A stretch of 64,000 nt of DNA from the NCBI RefSeq assembly GCF_029952955.1, contig NZ_JASATX010000002.1, positions 307,316-371,315 of the forward strand. The letters run 5' to 3'. Origin of the DNA: Ruicaihuangia caeni. Lineage in GTDB: Bacteria; Actinomycetota; Actinomycetes; Actinomycetales; Microbacteriaceae. The translations under genes and the position numbers were made by a program. This document shows positions 7,121 to 17,641 of the stretch, piece after piece (position 1 is the stretch's first letter; each line of letters starts with the position of its first letter). The notes under the pieces were generated by a model. It had not been told where the DNA came from. It saw only the letters and a list, made by a program, of their open reading frames with translations, and made no database searches.

Positions 7121-9493
7121 ATGACCTTCATCCTCGACGGCGTCACCACCCCCGAAGAACGCCTCCTCAGCGGTTTGAACCCGCAGCAGCGCGAGGCCGT
7201 GCTCTACCGCGGCGAGGCGCTGCTCATCGTCGCCGGCGCCGGTTCGGGCAAGACCAGCGTGCTCACTCGTCGGATCGCCGGCCTCCTCCAGGCCCGTGAA
7301 GCGTGGCCGAGCCAGATCCTCGCCATCACCTTCACCAACAAGGCCGCGAACGAGATGCGCGAGCGGGTCGAGGCGATCGTCGGGCGCGAGGCCGCCGACG
7401 GCATGTGGATCTCTACCTTCCACTCGGCGTGCGTGCGCATCCTGCGTCGCGAGGCCGAGACGATCGGCTACACCAAGACGTTCACCATCTACGACTCGGC
7501 CGACTCTCGCGCGCTCATCAAGCGCATTCTCAAGGAGACGGATGCCGACACGATGGGGTTCACGCCTGGAAGCGTGGCGGCCCGCATCTCGAAGCTCAAG
7601 AACGAGCTCGCCGACGTCGACAGCTTCGCCCGACAGGCGAACTTCAACGATCCGAAAGAGGCGCTCTTCGTCGAGATCTTCCGGCGCTACAGCTCGGAGC
7701 TCGAGCGCGCGAAGGCGTTCGACTTCGACGACCTCATCGCGCAGACGGTCTACCTGTTCCGTGCGTTCCCGAAGGTCGCGGCGCTCTACCAGCGTCGCTT
7801 CCGGCATGTGCTGGTCGACGAGTACCAAGACACCAACCACGCTCAGTACTCGTTGATCAGAGAGCTGACCCGACCGGTCGAAGCGCATGTCGCAGCAGAG
7901 CTGGAAGCCGAGCAGGGCTACTCCTCGAGCCAGCGCGCGGCCGACGGCGCCATCCCAGCGGCGTCGCTCACCGTGGTCGGTGACTCCGACCAGTCGATCT
8001 ACGCCTTCCGTGGTGCCGACATCCGCAACATCGTCGAGTTCGAGCGCGATTTCCCAGGCGCCAAGGTCATCCTGCTCGAGCAGAACTACCGCTCGACCCA
8101 GAACATCCTCGACGCCGCCAACGCGGTGATCTCGAACAACTTCGACCGCAAAGACAAGAAGCTGTTCACGACGGTCGGCGGGGGCGACAAGATCGTCGGC
8201 TACACCGGCTACTCGGGGCACGACGAGGCGCAGTTCGTCGCCGACGAGATCACGGCGCTGCACGACCGCGGTGTCGACTACCGCGACATCGCGGTGTTCT
8301 ACCGCACGAACTCCCAGACGCGCGCGCTGGAGGAGATCTTCATCCGCTCGGCGATCCCGTATCGGGTGCTCGGCGGCACGAAGTTCTACGAGCGGGCCGA
8401 GATTAAAGACGCGATGGCGTATCTGATCACCGTGGCGAACCCCGACGACCCGATGGCGCTGCGCCGCATCATGAATGTGCCCAAGCGGGGCATCGGGCCC
8501 GCCACCGAGGCGGCCCTGCAACTGCACGCCGACACCCGCGGCATCACACTGCGCGAGGCGATGCGCGAGGCAGACCAGCTCGGGCTCGGGCCGAAGGTCA
8601 CCGGTGCGTTGCGAGAGCTGGCAACCCTGCTCGACGAAGAGATGGAGCGCGCGCCGCGCACGCCCGTTCCCGACACGCTCAAGGCGCTGCTCGAGCGCAG
8701 CGGCTACCTCGAAGCTCTTCGCAACTCACGCGACCCGCAAGACGAGGCGCGCGCAGAGAACGTCGAGGAACTGGTCGCGGTGACGCGAGAGTTCCAACGC
8801 AGCACCCCCGATGGCACGCTGCTCGACTTCCTCACCGAGGTATCGCTCGTCGCGGCCGCCGACGAACTCGATGACTCCAGTGGCACCGTCTCGCTCATGA
8901 CGCTGCACACCGCGAAGGGGCTCGAGTTCGACGCGGTCTTCATCACGGGCGTCGAGGAAGACCTCCTCCCGCACCGGATGTCGGCCTCGGAGCCCGGCGG
9001 CCCCTCCGAGGAGCGAAGGCTCTTCTACGTAGGCATCACCCGCGCCCGCAAGAAGCTCTACCTGTCTCTTGCAATGACCCGGGCGCAGTTCGGCGATGTG
9101 ACAGTGGCGATGCCCAGCCGCTACCTGCAGGAGATCCCCGCCGAGCTCATCGAGTGGAAGCAGTCGCCCGGCATGGCGAACTCGCGCGGCGGCAGCCAGC
9201 CAAGGGCGCTCAATGCGCGCCGCGAGCGCGGCTTCAACCTTCGCGACTCGCTGCCGCCCGCGCCTTCGAAGCCGCGCGTGAAGACCGAGTGGACCAACCA
9301 GGTCACGGGCAAGATGCGCGACAACGGCGACCTCACGCTCGCAGCGGGCGACCGCATCCGCCACACCGACTTCGGCGAAGGCCGCGTCACCTCCGTGAGC
9401 GGGCAGGGCGCGAAGTCGATCGCCGAAGTGCAGTTCGACCAGGTCGGCCGCAAGCGACTGCTCATCAAGATCGCGCCGATCGAGAAGCTCTAG
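7121..9493 (+). CDS. pcrA: ATP-dependent DNA helicase PcrA/UvrD
   Basis: This 790-residue superfamily 1A 3'-5' helicase acts in nucleotide excision repair, mismatch repair and clearing of replication conflicts. Motifs appear in order: Q-motif LNPQQREAV, Walker A GAGSGKT (39-45), motif Ia TFTNKAANEMR, Walker B DEYQDTNHAQ, motif III GDSDQSIYAFRGAD, motif IV QNYRS, motif V TLHTAKGLEFDAV and motif VI FYVGITRARKKLY. The C-terminus ends in the Tudor-like RNA-polymerase-binding segment GDRIRHTDFGEGRV, as in PcrA/UvrD. The start ATG 7121 is placed by homology (MTFILDG). A TAGACT box lies 10 nt upstream, giving a very short leader. In-frame sequence upstream of it is non-conserved. Confidence 0.96.
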   Translation: MTFILDGVTTPEERLLSGLNPQQREAVLYRGEALLIVAGAGSGKTSVLTRRIAGLLQAREAWPSQILAITFTNKAANEMRERVEAIVGREAADGMWISTFHSACVRILRREAETIGYTKTFTIYDSADSRALIKRILKETDADTMGFTPGSVAARISKLKNELADVDSFARQANFNDPKEALFVEIFRRYSSELERAKAFDFDDLIAQTVYLFRAFPKVAALYQRRFRHVLVDEYQDTNHAQYSLIRELTRPVEAHVAAELEAEQGYSSSQRAADGAIPAASLTVVGDSDQSIYAFRGADIRNIVEFERDFPGAKVILLEQNYRSTQNILDAANAVISNNFDRKDKKLFTTVGGGDKIVGYTGYSGHDEAQFVADEITALHDRGVDYRDIAVFYRTNSQTRALEEIFIRSAIPYRVLGGTKFYERAEIKDAMAYLITVANPDDPMALRRIMNVPKRGIGPATEAALQLHADTRGITLREAMREADQLGLGPKVTGALRELATLLDEEMERAPRTPVPDTLKALLERSGYLEALRNSRDPQDEARAENVEELVAVTREFQRSTPDGTLLDFLTEVSLVAAADELDDSSGTVSLMTLHTAKGLEFDAVFITGVEEDLLPHRMSASEPGGPSEERRLFYVGITRARKKLYLSLAMTRAQFGDVTVAMPSRYLQEIPAELIEWKQSPGMANSRGGSQPRALNARRERGFNLRDSLPPAPSKPRVKTEWTNQVTGKMRDNGDLTLAAGDRIRHTDFGEGRVTSVSGQGAKSIAEVQFDQVGRKRLLIKIAPIEKL

Positions 9494-9568
9494 GCGTCCA
9501 GTTCGTCAATCCGGGCGGGGTGGACGGGCCTCCACCGTCACGGGCCGTGGCGCGCTCAGCGGCGGGGG

Positions 9569-9623
9569 TAAACTGGCCCGCGGCCCATTTGTCTCGACAT
9601 CGAACTATCTCGAGGTCAAGACA
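9569..9623 (+). promoter_or_regulatory. sucCD promoter with two overlapping TATCTCGA-type operators
   Basis: A -10 box TAAACT is at 9569-9574. Just downstream lie two 18-bp near-palindromes, TGTCTCGACATCGAACTA (9590-9607) and TATCTCGAGGTCAAGACA (9606-9623), overlapping by 2 bp. Both fit the palindrome TATCTCGA-NN-TCGAGATA, which is nearly perfect in front of icd (30643-30660). Downstream placement suggests repression by a dimeric regulator; this is inference. Confidence 0.55.
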
Positions 9624-9664
9624 CTGGAAGATCATCGCCCTCGACGGAGCATTGGAAGAGCACT

Positions 9665-10834
9665 GTGGATCTTTTCGAGTACCAGGCCAGGGACCTCTTT
9701 GAGTCCTACGGCGTGCCAGTACTGCCCGGCCTGGTGGCCGACACCCCCGACGAAGCGAAGGCTGCGGCCGAGAAGCTCGGCGGCACGGTCGTCGTCAAGG
9801 CGCAGGTGAAGACCGGCGGCCGCGGCAAGGCCGGCGGTGTGAAGGTCGTGCACAACCCCGATGACGCGTATGCCGCGGCAGAGCAGATTCTCGGGCTCGA
9901 CATCAAGGGACACGTGGTCAACCGCGTCATGATCGCGGCGGGCGCGCGCATCGCCAAGGAGTTCTACTTCTCGGTGCTGCTCGACCGGGCGAACCGCTCC
10001 TACCTCTCGCTCTGCAGTGTCGAGGGCGGCATGGAGATCGAGCAGCTCGCGGTGGAGCGTCCTGACGCGCTCGCCCGCATCGAGGTCGACCCGCTCACCG
10101 GCATCGACAAGGCCAAGGCTCTCGAGATCGCCAAGGCTGCTCGCTTCGATGACGACCTCGTCGAGAAGGTCGCGGATGTCTTCGTGAAGCTCTACGAGGT
10201 GTACAAGGGCGAAGACGCCACCCTCGTCGAGGTGAACCCGCTCGTGCTCACCGAAGACGGCGAGCTCATCGCGCTCGACGGCAAGGTCACCCTCGACGAC
10301 AACGCCGAGTTCCGCCACCCGAAGCACGAGCAGCTCGAAGACAAGTCGGCTGCCGACCCGCTCGAGGCGAAGGCCAAGGAGCAGGACCTCAACTACGTGA
10401 AGCTCGACGGTGAGGTGGGCGTCATCGGCAACGGCGCCGGCCTGGTGATGAGCACCCTCGACGTCGTCGCCTACGCGGGCGAGAACCACGGCGGTGTGAA
10501 GCCGGCGAACTTCCTCGACATCGGCGGCGGAGCGTCAGCAGAGGTCATGGCTGCGGGCCTCGACGTGATCCTCGGCGACCCGCAGGTGAAGAGCGTCTTC
10601 GTGAACGTCTTCGGCGGCATCACCGCCTGCGACGCGGTTGCGAAGGGCATCGTCGGTGCGCTCGCCGAACTGGGCTCGACCGCCAACAAGCCGCTGGTCG
10701 TGCGACTCGACGGCAACAACGTCGAGGAGGGCCGCCGCATCCTCACCGAGGCGAACCACCCGCTGGTCACCCTCGCCGCGACCATGGACGAGGGCGCCGA
10801 CAAGGCTGCCGAGCTCGCCCACAACGCTGCCTGA
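9665..10834 (+). CDS. sucC: Succinyl-CoA synthetase (ADP-forming) beta subunit
   Basis: SucC is the ATP-grasp beta subunit of the heterotetramer interconverting succinyl-CoA and succinate with ATP synthesis in the TCA cycle. At 389 residues it has normal length and begins [19 protein letters not shown]. It carries the nucleotide-binding [18 protein letters not shown], the metal-binding [11 protein letters not shown] and the C-terminal [15 protein letters not shown] and [10 protein letters not shown] that contact the alpha subunit. GTG 9665 is the family start. sucD follows 22 bp later on the same transcript. Confidence 0.97.
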   Translation: MDLFEYQARDLFESYGVPVLPGLVADTPDEAKAAAEKLGGTVVVKAQVKTGGRGKAGGVKVVHNPDDAYAAAEQILGLDIKGHVVNRVMIAAGARIAKEFYFSVLLDRANRSYLSLCSVEGGMEIEQLAVERPDALARIEVDPLTGIDKAKALEIAKAARFDDDLVEKVADVFVKLYEVYKGEDATLVEVNPLVLTEDGELIALDGKVTLDDNAEFRHPKHEQLEDKSAADPLEAKAKEQDLNYVKLDGEVGVIGNGAGLVMSTLDVVAYAGENHGGVKPANFLDIGGGASAEVMAAGLDVILGDPQVKSVFVNVFGGITACDAVAKGIVGALAELGSTANKPLVVRLDGNNVEEGRRILTEANHPLVTLAATMDEGADKAAELAHNAA

Positions 10835-10856
10835 ACGAGAAACGGACTCCGGAACA

Positions 10857-11744
10857 ATGTCAATCTTCCTCAACAAGGACTCCAAGGTCATCGTCCAGGG
10901 CATCACGGGCGGTGAGGGCACCAAGCACACGGCACTCATGCTGAAGGCCGGCACCAACATCGTCGGCGGCGTCAACGCCCGCAAGGCCGGCACCACGGTG
11001 CTGCACGGTGACAAGGAACTGCCGGTGTACGCGAGCGTCGCCGAAGCGATGGAGAAGACCGGCGCCGACGTGTCGATCGCGTTCGTGCCGCCGGCATTCA
11101 CCAAGGACGCGATGATCGAAGCCATCGACGCTGAGATCCCGCTGCTCGTCGTGATCACCGAGGGTGTGCCCGTCGGCGACACCGCTGAGGCATGGGCGCA
11201 CGCGAAGGCCAAGGGCAACAAGACGCGCATCATCGGCCCCAACTGCCCGGGCATCATCACGCCCGACGAGGCGCTCGTCGGCATCACCCCGGCGAACATC
11301 ACGGGCAAGGGCCCCATCGGCCTGGTGTCGAAGTCTGGCACCCTGACCTACCAGATGATGTACGAGCTGCGTGACTTCGGCTTCTCGACCGCCATCGGCA
11401 TCGGCGGCGACCCCGTGATCGGCACGACGCACATTGACGCACTCGAGGCGTTCGAGGCCGACCCCGAGACCAAGGCGATCGTCATGATCGGCGAGATCGG
11501 CGGCGACGCCGAGGAGCGCGCGGCCGAGTTCATCAAGGCCAATGTGACCAAGCCCGTGGTGGGCTACGTCGCAGGCTTCACCGCGCCCGAGGGCAAGACC
11601 ATGGGTCACGCCGGCGCCATCGTGAGCGGCTCCGCCGGCACCGCCCAGGCGAAGAAGGAAGCGCTCGAGGCCGCAGGCGTGAAGGTCGGCAAGACGCCGT
11701 CCGAGACCGCGCAGCTGATGCGCGAGATCCTGCAGTCGCTCTAA
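10857..11744 (+). CDS. sucD: Succinyl-CoA synthetase alpha subunit
   Basis: SucD binds CoA through an N-terminal Rossmann domain and carries the phosphohistidine. Features in its 295 residues are [10 protein letters not shown] (CoA site), [31 protein letters not shown] and the active-site histidine in [10 protein letters not shown] near residue 248. It starts at ATG 10857, directly after sucC, with [16 protein letters not shown] strong GC hairpin ends the operon 34 bp after the stop. Confidence 0.97.
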   Translation: MSIFLNKDSKVIVQGITGGEGTKHTALMLKAGTNIVGGVNARKAGTTVLHGDKELPVYASVAEAMEKTGADVSIAFVPPAFTKDAMIEAIDAEIPLLVVITEGVPVGDTAEAWAHAKAKGNKTRIIGPNCPGIITPDEALVGITPANITGKGPIGLVSKSGTLTYQMMYELRDFGFSTAIGIGGDPVIGTTHIDALEAFEADPETKAIVMIGEIGGDAEERAAEFIKANVTKPVVGYVAGFTAPEGKTMGHAGAIVSGSAGTAQAKKEALEAAGVKVGKTPSETAQLMREILQSL

Positions 11745-11777
11745 GCACACACAGGGTCGGGTTCACCGGCTGTCGAC

Positions 11778-11814
11778 CGGATGCCGGGGCCGCGAGTTCG
11801 CGCCCCGGCATCCG
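11778..11814 (+). terminator. sucCD terminator hairpin
   Basis: CGGATGCCGGGG (11778-11789) pairs perfectly with CCCCGGCATCCG (11803-11814), followed by TCATTT. The stem contains the over-represented GGATGCC/GGCATCC word. Confidence 0.8.
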
Positions 11815-11846
11815 TCATTTCCGCCCAGACCGGACTCGCCATCGAG

Positions 11847-11895
11847 ATGCCACGAAGTGCACACGATCCGCAGCATTCGTTGCAGTTCCTGTCAT
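11847..11895. repeat. 49-bp inverted repeat, copy 2 (14-21-14)
   Basis: ATGCCACGAAGTGC (11847-11860) and GCAGTTCCTGTCAT (11882-11895) frame a 21-nt loop, exactly the geometry of the copy at 196-244. The preceding CGAG and the following TCG-rich bases also match. Confidence 0.65.
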
Positions 11896-11997
11896 CTCGT
11901 CGCGTCGTCTCCCGGCTGGACGCCGCGGAGCAACGGTGAGGCGACAACGGCACCGGGTGTCACCGCGCGCCGCGCGGAGAGAGCACCGCGCGGGGGT

Positions 11998-12003
11998 TAG
12001 GGT
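11998..12003 (+). promoter_or_regulatory. -10 box TAGGGT before the DUF6350 gene
   Basis: TAGGGT precedes ATG 12013 by 9 nt with no Shine-Dalgarno, so the transcript is leaderless or nearly so. Confidence 0.5.
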
Positions 12004-12012
12004 CGAGCGCGT

Positions 12013-13245
12013 ATGAACCGCCGCTTCACCATGCTTCTGGCCGCGTTCGAGACCGCGGTCGTGGTCGCCGTCGGGGTGGCGATCCCGCTCGCGGTCACCA
12101 CGGTGCTCTGGGGCTTCCACTTTCAGCTCGCCCTCGGCTGGGACGTCTTCTGGCGGGCCGCCGTCGATCTCTGGCTGGTCGGCCACGGCGTGGACGTGCT
12201 CGTCCGAGTCGATCCGGAACTCGCCGCGTCGATGGGGATCGCGGAGGGGGATGCCGCCTTCGTCGTGACCATCGCGGCGCTCGGCTTCGCGCTGCTCACG
12301 GTATTGCTCGCGCTCCGAACGGGCCGGCGCATCGCCGAGACCCCGCACCGGTTCATCGGAGAATCGGTGGCGCTCGGCACGTTCGCCCTCTTGTCGCTGC
12401 TGCTGACGGTGAGTGCCGACTTCCCGGCGGTCAGCCCCTCGCTCTGGCAAGGTCCGCTGCTGCCCACGGTGGTGTTCGCGATCGGCCTGTTCATCGGGTC
12501 GACGCGAGAGAGGCTGCGCAACCCGGCCGAGCAGCACGGCAGCAGCATCCGCGATTGGATCGACGACTGGCCGCCCACGGTGAGGGACGTCGCGGCATCC
12601 GCTCTCCGCACCGGCGCCGCCGCCGCGGCCATCGTGGTCGGGGTGGCCGCTGTCGCTCTGGGAGTGCAGATCGTCACGCACTACGCCGAGATCATCCGTC
12701 TCTACGAGGCCGGACAGACCGGCATGCTCGGAGGCGCGGTGGTGACCTTCGCCCAGCTCGCGCTCCTTCCGAACTTCGTCATCTGGACGGCTGCCTGGTT
12801 CATCGGCCCCGGGTTCGCCATCGGTGCGGGATCATCGGTCGGTCCGCTCGGCACAGCACTCGGCCCGCTGCCGACAGTGCCGGTGCTCGGAGCGCTGCCG
12901 ACCGGCGAGCTCGAGTGGGGTGTGCTGGGACTCCAGGTTCCCGTGGTAGCGGGGTTCCTCGCAGGGGCGCTCACTGTCGTGACCTCGCGTGATCGTGCTC
13001 CGCTCATGCACCTGGCCGGGGGAGCGGGAGCGGGCATCGTGGCGGGTCTCTCGCTGGGTCTGCTCGCCTGGGCGTCCGCTGGTTCTGCGGGGCCCGGACG
13101 GCTCGCCACGGTCGGCCCCGACCCGCTCGCGGTCGCGCTGTGGGCGGCCTTGGAGATCGGCGTGGCCGCCGCGCTGGGGAGCCTCGCGACCGGGTTCGCG
13201 CGTGATCGCCGCCGCATGAGCAGCGAGGCCGTGCCGCTAGGCTAG
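12013..13245 (+). CDS. DUF6350 family polytopic membrane protein
   Basis: This 410-residue protein has about eight to nine hydrophobic helices and matches the actinobacterial DUF6350 family by its N-terminus (a long helix, then a [17 protein letters not shown] segment), its central [18 protein letters not shown] and its position between sucCD and purN. Some members are annotated as PerM-like cell-division proteins. That name is by homology only, and I cannot assign a molecular role. It begins at ATG 12013 behind a TAGGGT box, and its last codons contain the promoter of purN. Confidence 0.8.
   Translation: MNRRFTMLLAAFETAVVVAVGVAIPLAVTTVLWGFHFQLALGWDVFWRAAVDLWLVGHGVDVLVRVDPELAASMGIAEGDAAFVVTIAALGFALLTVLLALRTGRRIAETPHRFIGESVALGTFALLSLLLTVSADFPAVSPSLWQGPLLPTVVFAIGLFIGSTRERLRNPAEQHGSSIRDWIDDWPPTVRDVAASALRTGAAAAAIVVGVAAVALGVQIVTHYAEIIRLYEAGQTGMLGGAVVTFAQLALLPNFVIWTAAWFIGPGFAIGAGSSVGPLGTALGPLPTVPVLGALPTGELEWGVLGLQVPVVAGFLAGALTVVTSRDRAPLMHLAGGAGAGIVAGLSLGLLAWASAGSAGPGRLATVGPDPLAVALWAALEIGVAAALGSLATGFARDRRRMSSEAVPLG
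13238..13243 (+). promoter_or_regulatory. -10 box TAGGCT for leaderless purN
   Basis: TAGGCT overlaps the last codons of the DUF6350 gene and is followed after 6 nt by GTG 13250. This gives purNH its own leaderless promoter. Confidence 0.6.
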
Positions 13246-13249
13246 AACG

Positions 13250-13843
13250 GTGTTGCGCCTGGTCGTCCTGATCTCCGGCGGCGGGTCGAACCTCCGCGCG
13301 TTGCTCGACTCCGCAGCGGATGCCGGGTTCCCCGCGCGCATCGTCGCGGTCGGCGCCGACCGAGACGCAGGCGGGCTCGCGCACGCCGAGGAGTTCGGCA
13401 TCCCGACCTTTGTGGTCGCGCCATCCGGGTTTCCGACCCGCGAGGCCTGGGGCGAGGAACTGCTCGAGCAGATCCAGCGATGGCAGCCTGATCTCGTCGT
13501 GCTCAGCGGCTTCATGCGGTTGCTGCCCGAACGGATGGTCGCGGCGCTCAGCCCGGCGCTCATCAACACTCATCCCGCCTACCTGCCCGAGTTCCCCGGC
13601 GCGCACGGCGTTCGCGACGCGCTGGCCGCCGGAGTGGTCGAGACGGGCGCATCCGTGATCGTCGTCGACAACGGAGTCGATACGGGGCCGATCATCGCCC
13701 AGCAGCGCGTGCCAGTGCTGCCGGGCGACACGGAAGCCACCCTGCACGACCGCATCAAGCCCGTCGAGCGCGAACTGCTTCGGCAGGTCATCCTCGACAT
13801 CGCCACCGGCCGTCTCGAATTGAAGGAGCTCGCACGATCATGA
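13250..13843 (+). CDS. purN: Phosphoribosylglycinamide formyltransferase
   Basis: PurN transfers the formyl group of 10-formyltetrahydrofolate to GAR in purine synthesis. In 197 residues it has the phosphate-binding [10 protein letters not shown] near the N-terminus, the catalytic Asn and His in [16 protein letters not shown], and the Asp in [11 protein letters not shown]. Start GTG 13250 follows a TAGGCT -10 box by 6 nt. The stop overlaps the purH start as ATGA, so the two are translated together. Confidence 0.97.
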   Translation: MLRLVVLISGGGSNLRALLDSAADAGFPARIVAVGADRDAGGLAHAEEFGIPTFVVAPSGFPTREAWGEELLEQIQRWQPDLVVLSGFMRLLPERMVAALSPALINTHPAYLPEFPGAHGVRDALAAGVVETGASVIVVDNGVDTGPIIAQQRVPVLPGDTEATLHDRIKPVERELLRQVILDIATGRLELKELARS

Positions 13844-15492
13844 GCGCGCCTCGTAGCCAAGATCCAAGCCTCTACCGCGACCGCGACGTCGTGCCGGTCA
13901 AGCGAGCGCTGATCTCCGTGAGCGACAAGACCGGTCTCGCCGACTTCGCGGTCGAGCTCGCGAAGGCCGGCGTCGAGCTGGTGTCGACCGGCTCCACCGC
14001 CGCCACCATGCGTGAGGCCGGCGTGGACGTTCGCGATGTGGCCGAGCTCACCGGGTTCCCGGAGTCGCTCGACGGCCGTGTCAAGACGCTGCACCCCGCC
14101 GTGCACGCCGGCATCCTCGCCGACCTGCGGCTCGAAGATCACGAGCGCCAGCTGGGCGAGCTCGGAATTGAGCCCTTCGAGCTCGTCGTGGTCAACCTGT
14201 ACCCCTTCACCGAGACGGTGATGAGCGGGGCCGCCGACGCCGACGTCATCGAGAACATCGACATCGGAGGCCCGACGCTCGTGCGCGCGGCAGCGAAGAA
14301 CCACGCGAACGTCGCGATCGTGGTCGACCCCGAGGACTACGCCGAAGTGCTCGATGCCGTGCGTCAGGGCGGAACCCCGCTCGGCCTTCGGCGGCAGCTC
14401 GCCTCGATCGCCTTCGACCACACCGCCTCGTACGACGCCGCCGTCGCGAGCTGGTTCGCCGCGAACGTGTACGACCCGTGGGAAGAGCTCGACGAGGTAT
14501 TCGAAGACGCCGACCTCGAAGCGGACGTCGAGGGCGAAGAGTCCGACGACACCGGGTGGGGCGACGGCATCGGCCTCGACGCGGAGCTTGGTCAGGTGCT
14601 GCGCTACGGCGAGAACTCCCACCAGTCAGCCGCCCTCTACGTGGGCGACGGCGCCGCCGGGATCGCCCAGGCGGTGCAGCTGCACGGCAAGGAGATGTCG
14701 TACAACAACTACGTGGATGCGGATGCCGCGCTGCGCGCAGCGTACGACCACACCCAGCCGGCGGTCGCCATCATCAAGCACGCCAATCCCTGCGGCATCG
14801 CGATCGGCGACACGATCGCGGCGGCTCACCGGCTCGCGCACGAGTGCGATCCCGTATCGGCCTTCGGCGGAGTGATCGCCGCGAACCGCACCATCACGCG
14901 TGAGGCGGCGGAGTCGATCAAGGACATCTTCACCGAGGTCATCGTCGCCCCGGGGTTCGAGCCGGGAGCGCTCGAACTGCTCACGCAGAAGAAGAACCTG
15001 CGCCTGCTGCAGCTTCCCGACGACTACGAGCGCGACGAGCTCGAGCTGCGTCAGATCTCGGGCGGGCTGCTCGTGCAGGAGCCCGACGACCACTTCGCCC
15101 CGGCCTCCGAGTGGACGTTGGCGACCGGTCGACCGGCGGATGACGCAACCCTCGCCGATCTTGAGTTCGCGTGGCGAGCGGTGCGCGCGGTGAAGTCGAA
15201 CGCGATCCTGCTCGCCTCGGGCGGAGCGTCGGTCGGTGTCGGCATGGGCCAAGTGAACCGGGTCGACTCCTGCCACCTCGCGGTGCAGCGCGCCGGCGCT
15301 CGCGCGGCGGGCAGTGTCGCGGCATCCGACGCGTTCTTCCCGTTCGCCGACGGACTCCAGGTGCTCATCGACGCGGGTGTGAAGGCGGTGGTGCAGCCCG
15401 GTGGGTCGGTGCGTGACGCCGAAGTGATCGAGGCCGCCGAGAAGGCTGGCGTGACCATGTACTTCACGGGCGAGCGCCACTTCTTCCACTGA
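13840..15492 (+). CDS. purH: Bifunctional AICAR transformylase/IMP cyclohydrolase
   Basis: PurH performs the last two steps of IMP synthesis. The N-terminal MGS-like cyclohydrolase domain begins [17 protein letters not shown] and includes the [13 protein letters not shown] phosphate site. The C-terminal transformylase has [13 protein letters not shown], the catalytic [21 protein letters not shown] and a carboxyl end ERHFFH. At 550 residues it is slightly longer than the enterobacterial enzyme, partly from an acidic Glu/Asp-rich linker around residues 210-250. It is coupled to purN by a 4-bp overlap. Confidence 0.97.
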   Translation: MSAPRSQDPSLYRDRDVVPVKRALISVSDKTGLADFAVELAKAGVELVSTGSTAATMREAGVDVRDVAELTGFPESLDGRVKTLHPAVHAGILADLRLEDHERQLGELGIEPFELVVVNLYPFTETVMSGAADADVIENIDIGGPTLVRAAAKNHANVAIVVDPEDYAEVLDAVRQGGTPLGLRRQLASIAFDHTASYDAAVASWFAANVYDPWEELDEVFEDADLEADVEGEESDDTGWGDGIGLDAELGQVLRYGENSHQSAALYVGDGAAGIAQAVQLHGKEMSYNNYVDADAALRAAYDHTQPAVAIIKHANPCGIAIGDTIAAAHRLAHECDPVSAFGGVIAANRTITREAAESIKDIFTEVIVAPGFEPGALELLTQKKNLRLLQLPDDYERDELELRQISGGLLVQEPDDHFAPASEWTLATGRPADDATLADLEFAWRAVRAVKSNAILLASGGASVGVGMGQVNRVDSCHLAVQRAGARAAGSVAASDAFFPFADGLQVLIDAGVKAVVQPGGSVRDAEVIEAAEKAGVTMYFTGERHFFH

Positions 15493-15496
15493 GGGG

Positions 15497-15577
15497 GCAC
15501 TGAGCGCTGCACTGAGCGCGGCACTGCGCGCTGAACTGAGCTCGGCGCCGAGCGCTGCCGAAAGCCGCACTGAGCGG
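15497..15577. repeat. Degenerate 12-bp tandem repeat after purH
   Basis: Five 12-bp units (15497-15556) vary around GCACTGAGCGCT, and a further GCACTGAGCGG lies at 15567-15577. The array fills the first third of the gap between purH and the exporter genes; the rest of that gap holds a promoter and a long leader. Confidence 0.6.
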
Positions 15578-15580
15578 GGC

Positions 15581-15610
15581 TTGTCGGCACCCCTGCGGAC
15601 TCGATAAGCT
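15581..15610 (+). promoter_or_regulatory. Probable promoter of the first ABC exporter pair
   Basis: TTGTCG (15581-15586) and TAAGCT (15605-15610) are 18 bp apart and resemble an actinobacterial sigma-A promoter. They would give a leader of about 175 nt before ATG 15791. Confidence 0.45.
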
Positions 15611-15790
15611 GATCGGCTGCTGCCGCGCGTCCGCGACCGAAGGACGCCCGTCAGCAGGCGGGATCATCGCGAGCGGTGCAGGGGCTATACGCCTCGCGCC
15701 GACGCCGTGGGAGCCCGCAGCATCCGCCGATCCGGCAGGCCGCACGATGGTCCGCCGCAGCCGCGTCACACCACGACGCTCTCAGGAAGC

Positions 15791-17641
15791 ATGATGTCGC
15801 CCCGACCGCACTCGACCGACCGCCACAAGCCACGTGACCGCCGCAAGCCACGTGACCCCCGCCAGTCACGCCCCTCAACGGCGCGCGCCATCGCGCGTCT
15901 CTACCCCTGGGCGCGACCGGCGCTGCCGCGCATCGTGCTGGGCGCCGTCGCCGCCCTCACGGGCGCGGTGGTGGCGCTGCTGATCCCGCAGGTGCTGCGC
16001 TCACTCGTCGACGGCGGCCTATCGGATGGCGACCCCGCCGCGATCTGGCCCGCTGTCGGACTGGTGACCGCACTCGGTGTGCTCGAAGCCGGCATGGTCG
16101 CTCTCCGACGGTGGTTCGTGCTCGTTCCGGGCACGCGGGTCGAAGCGGCCATGCGCCAGGACTTCTACGCGAAGCTGCAGGACCTGCCGGTCTCGTTCCA
16201 TGATCGATGGCCAAGCGGTCAGCTGCTCTCGCGTGTGGTGAGCGACCTGAACCTGATCCGCCGATGGCTCTCGTTCGGCGTCGTGCTGCTTGTGGTGAAC
16301 ACCGTCACCATCCTCATCGGAATGCTGCTGCTCTGGCAGCTCAGCTGGCAGCTCGCGGTGCTGTTCCTCATCTGCTCCGTGCCGCTCTGGGTGTACGGCT
16401 ACCGCTTCGAGAACAAGTACTCGGCCGTCGCCCGCCGCAGCCAGGACCAGGCGGGCGACCTGGCCACCACGGTCGAGGAGTCGGTGCACGGCATCCGGGT
16501 GCTCAAGGCGTTCGGCCGCGGGCATCACGCGCTGGAGCGCTTCTCGCAGCAGGCCGAGGAGCTCCGCACCACCGAGATGGAGAAGGCGCGTGCCATCGCG
16601 GGCATCTGGCTGTGGCTGCTGCTCGTGCCGGATGTCACCTTCGCGCTCTCGCTCTTCGGCGGCGTGCTGCTGGCAGTCGCCGGCGAGGTGTCGGTCGGCG
16701 CGCTGGTCGCCTTCTTCGCGACCGCGACCGTCTTGCGGTGGCCGGTCGAGTCCATCGGATTCCTGCTGTCGATGACCTTCGATACCCGCACGGCCGTCGA
16801 CAGGTTCTTCGAGGTGATGGACGAGCGAAACACGATCGTCGACCCCGTTGCGCCCTCGACAGTGGCGCGTCCGCAGGGACGTCTGACGTTCGAGGACGTG
16901 CACTTCCGTTACCACGACGCCCCGGCGGGCCAGCGCGATCTGCTCGACGGCATCGACCTCGACATCCGGCCCGGCGAGACGATCGCCCTTGTGGGCCTCA
17001 CCGGTTCGGGTAAGTCGACCGTCACCGCGCTGACGACGCGGCTCTACGACGTGACAGGCGGGCGCATCCTCCTCGACGGCATCGACATCCGCGACCTCAC
17101 CCGTGAAGAACTTCGCAGCCACATCGCGATGGCGTTCGAAGACGCGACGCTGTTCTCGGCATCCGTGCGCGACAACGTGCTGCTGGGGAATCCGGATGCC
17201 GACGACGACGCGTTGCGCGAGGCGCTCGAGATCGCGCAAGCCGGCTTCGTGTACGAGCTGCCAGAAGGGGTCGACACCATGGTCGGCGAGGAGGGCTTGA
17301 GCCTCTCGGGCGGGCAGCGCCAGCGCCTCGCCCTGGCTCGAGCGGTCGCGGCGAAGCCCAGCGTGCTGGTGCTCGACGACCCGCTCTCGGCGCTCGACGT
17401 CGACACCGAAGCGCTCGTGGAGCAGGCGCTTCGCCAAGTGCTCGCCTCGACGACCGCGGTCATCGTTGCGCACCGGCCCTCCACGGTGATGCTCGCGGAT
17501 CGCGTCGCGCTGCTGGAGCATGGGCGGGTCACGGCCGTCGGCACGCACTCCGAGTTGCTCGCCGGCAATGACCACTACCGCTTCGTGCTCAGTTCGCTCG
17601 AGCACGAGACACGACCCGAGCGCGAGGAGGCCCCCGCATGA
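15791..17641 (+). CDS. ABC exporter half-transporter with degenerate catalytic site
   Basis: This 616-residue protein fuses six membrane helices to an ATPase domain. Walker A is GLTGSGKST, the signature is LSGGQRQR and the H-loop is VAHRPS. The residue after Walker B is Asp (LDDPLSALD) instead of the catalytic Glu, marking the non-consensus partner of a heterodimeric exporter. The N-terminus is Arg/Pro-rich and contains an 18-bp tandem DNA repeat encoding KPRDR units (about 15830-15871). ATG 15791 (or 15794) is chosen because AGGAAG lies just upstream and the longer frame is non-conserved. Its stop overlaps the next gene as ATGA. The substrate is unknown; drug or lipid export is typical. Confidence 0.88.
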   Translation: MMSPRPHSTDRHKPRDRRKPRDPRQSRPSTARAIARLYPWARPALPRIVLGAVAALTGAVVALLIPQVLRSLVDGGLSDGDPAAIWPAVGLVTALGVLEAGMVALRRWFVLVPGTRVEAAMRQDFYAKLQDLPVSFHDRWPSGQLLSRVVSDLNLIRRWLSFGVVLLVVNTVTILIGMLLLWQLSWQLAVLFLICSVPLWVYGYRFENKYSAVARRSQDQAGDLATTVEESVHGIRVLKAFGRGHHALERFSQQAEELRTTEMEKARAIAGIWLWLLLVPDVTFALSLFGGVLLAVAGEVSVGALVAFFATATVLRWPVESIGFLLSMTFDTRTAVDRFFEVMDERNTIVDPVAPSTVARPQGRLTFEDVHFRYHDAPAGQRDLLDGIDLDIRPGETIALVGLTGSGKSTVTALTTRLYDVTGGRILLDGIDIRDLTREELRSHIAMAFEDATLFSASVRDNVLLGNPDADDDALREALEIAQAGFVYELPEGVDTMVGEEGLSLSGGQRQRLALARAVAAKPSVLVLDDPLSALDVDTEALVEQALRQVLASTTAVIVAHRPSTVMLADRVALLEHGRVTAVGTHSELLAGNDHYRFVLSSLEHETRPEREEAPA

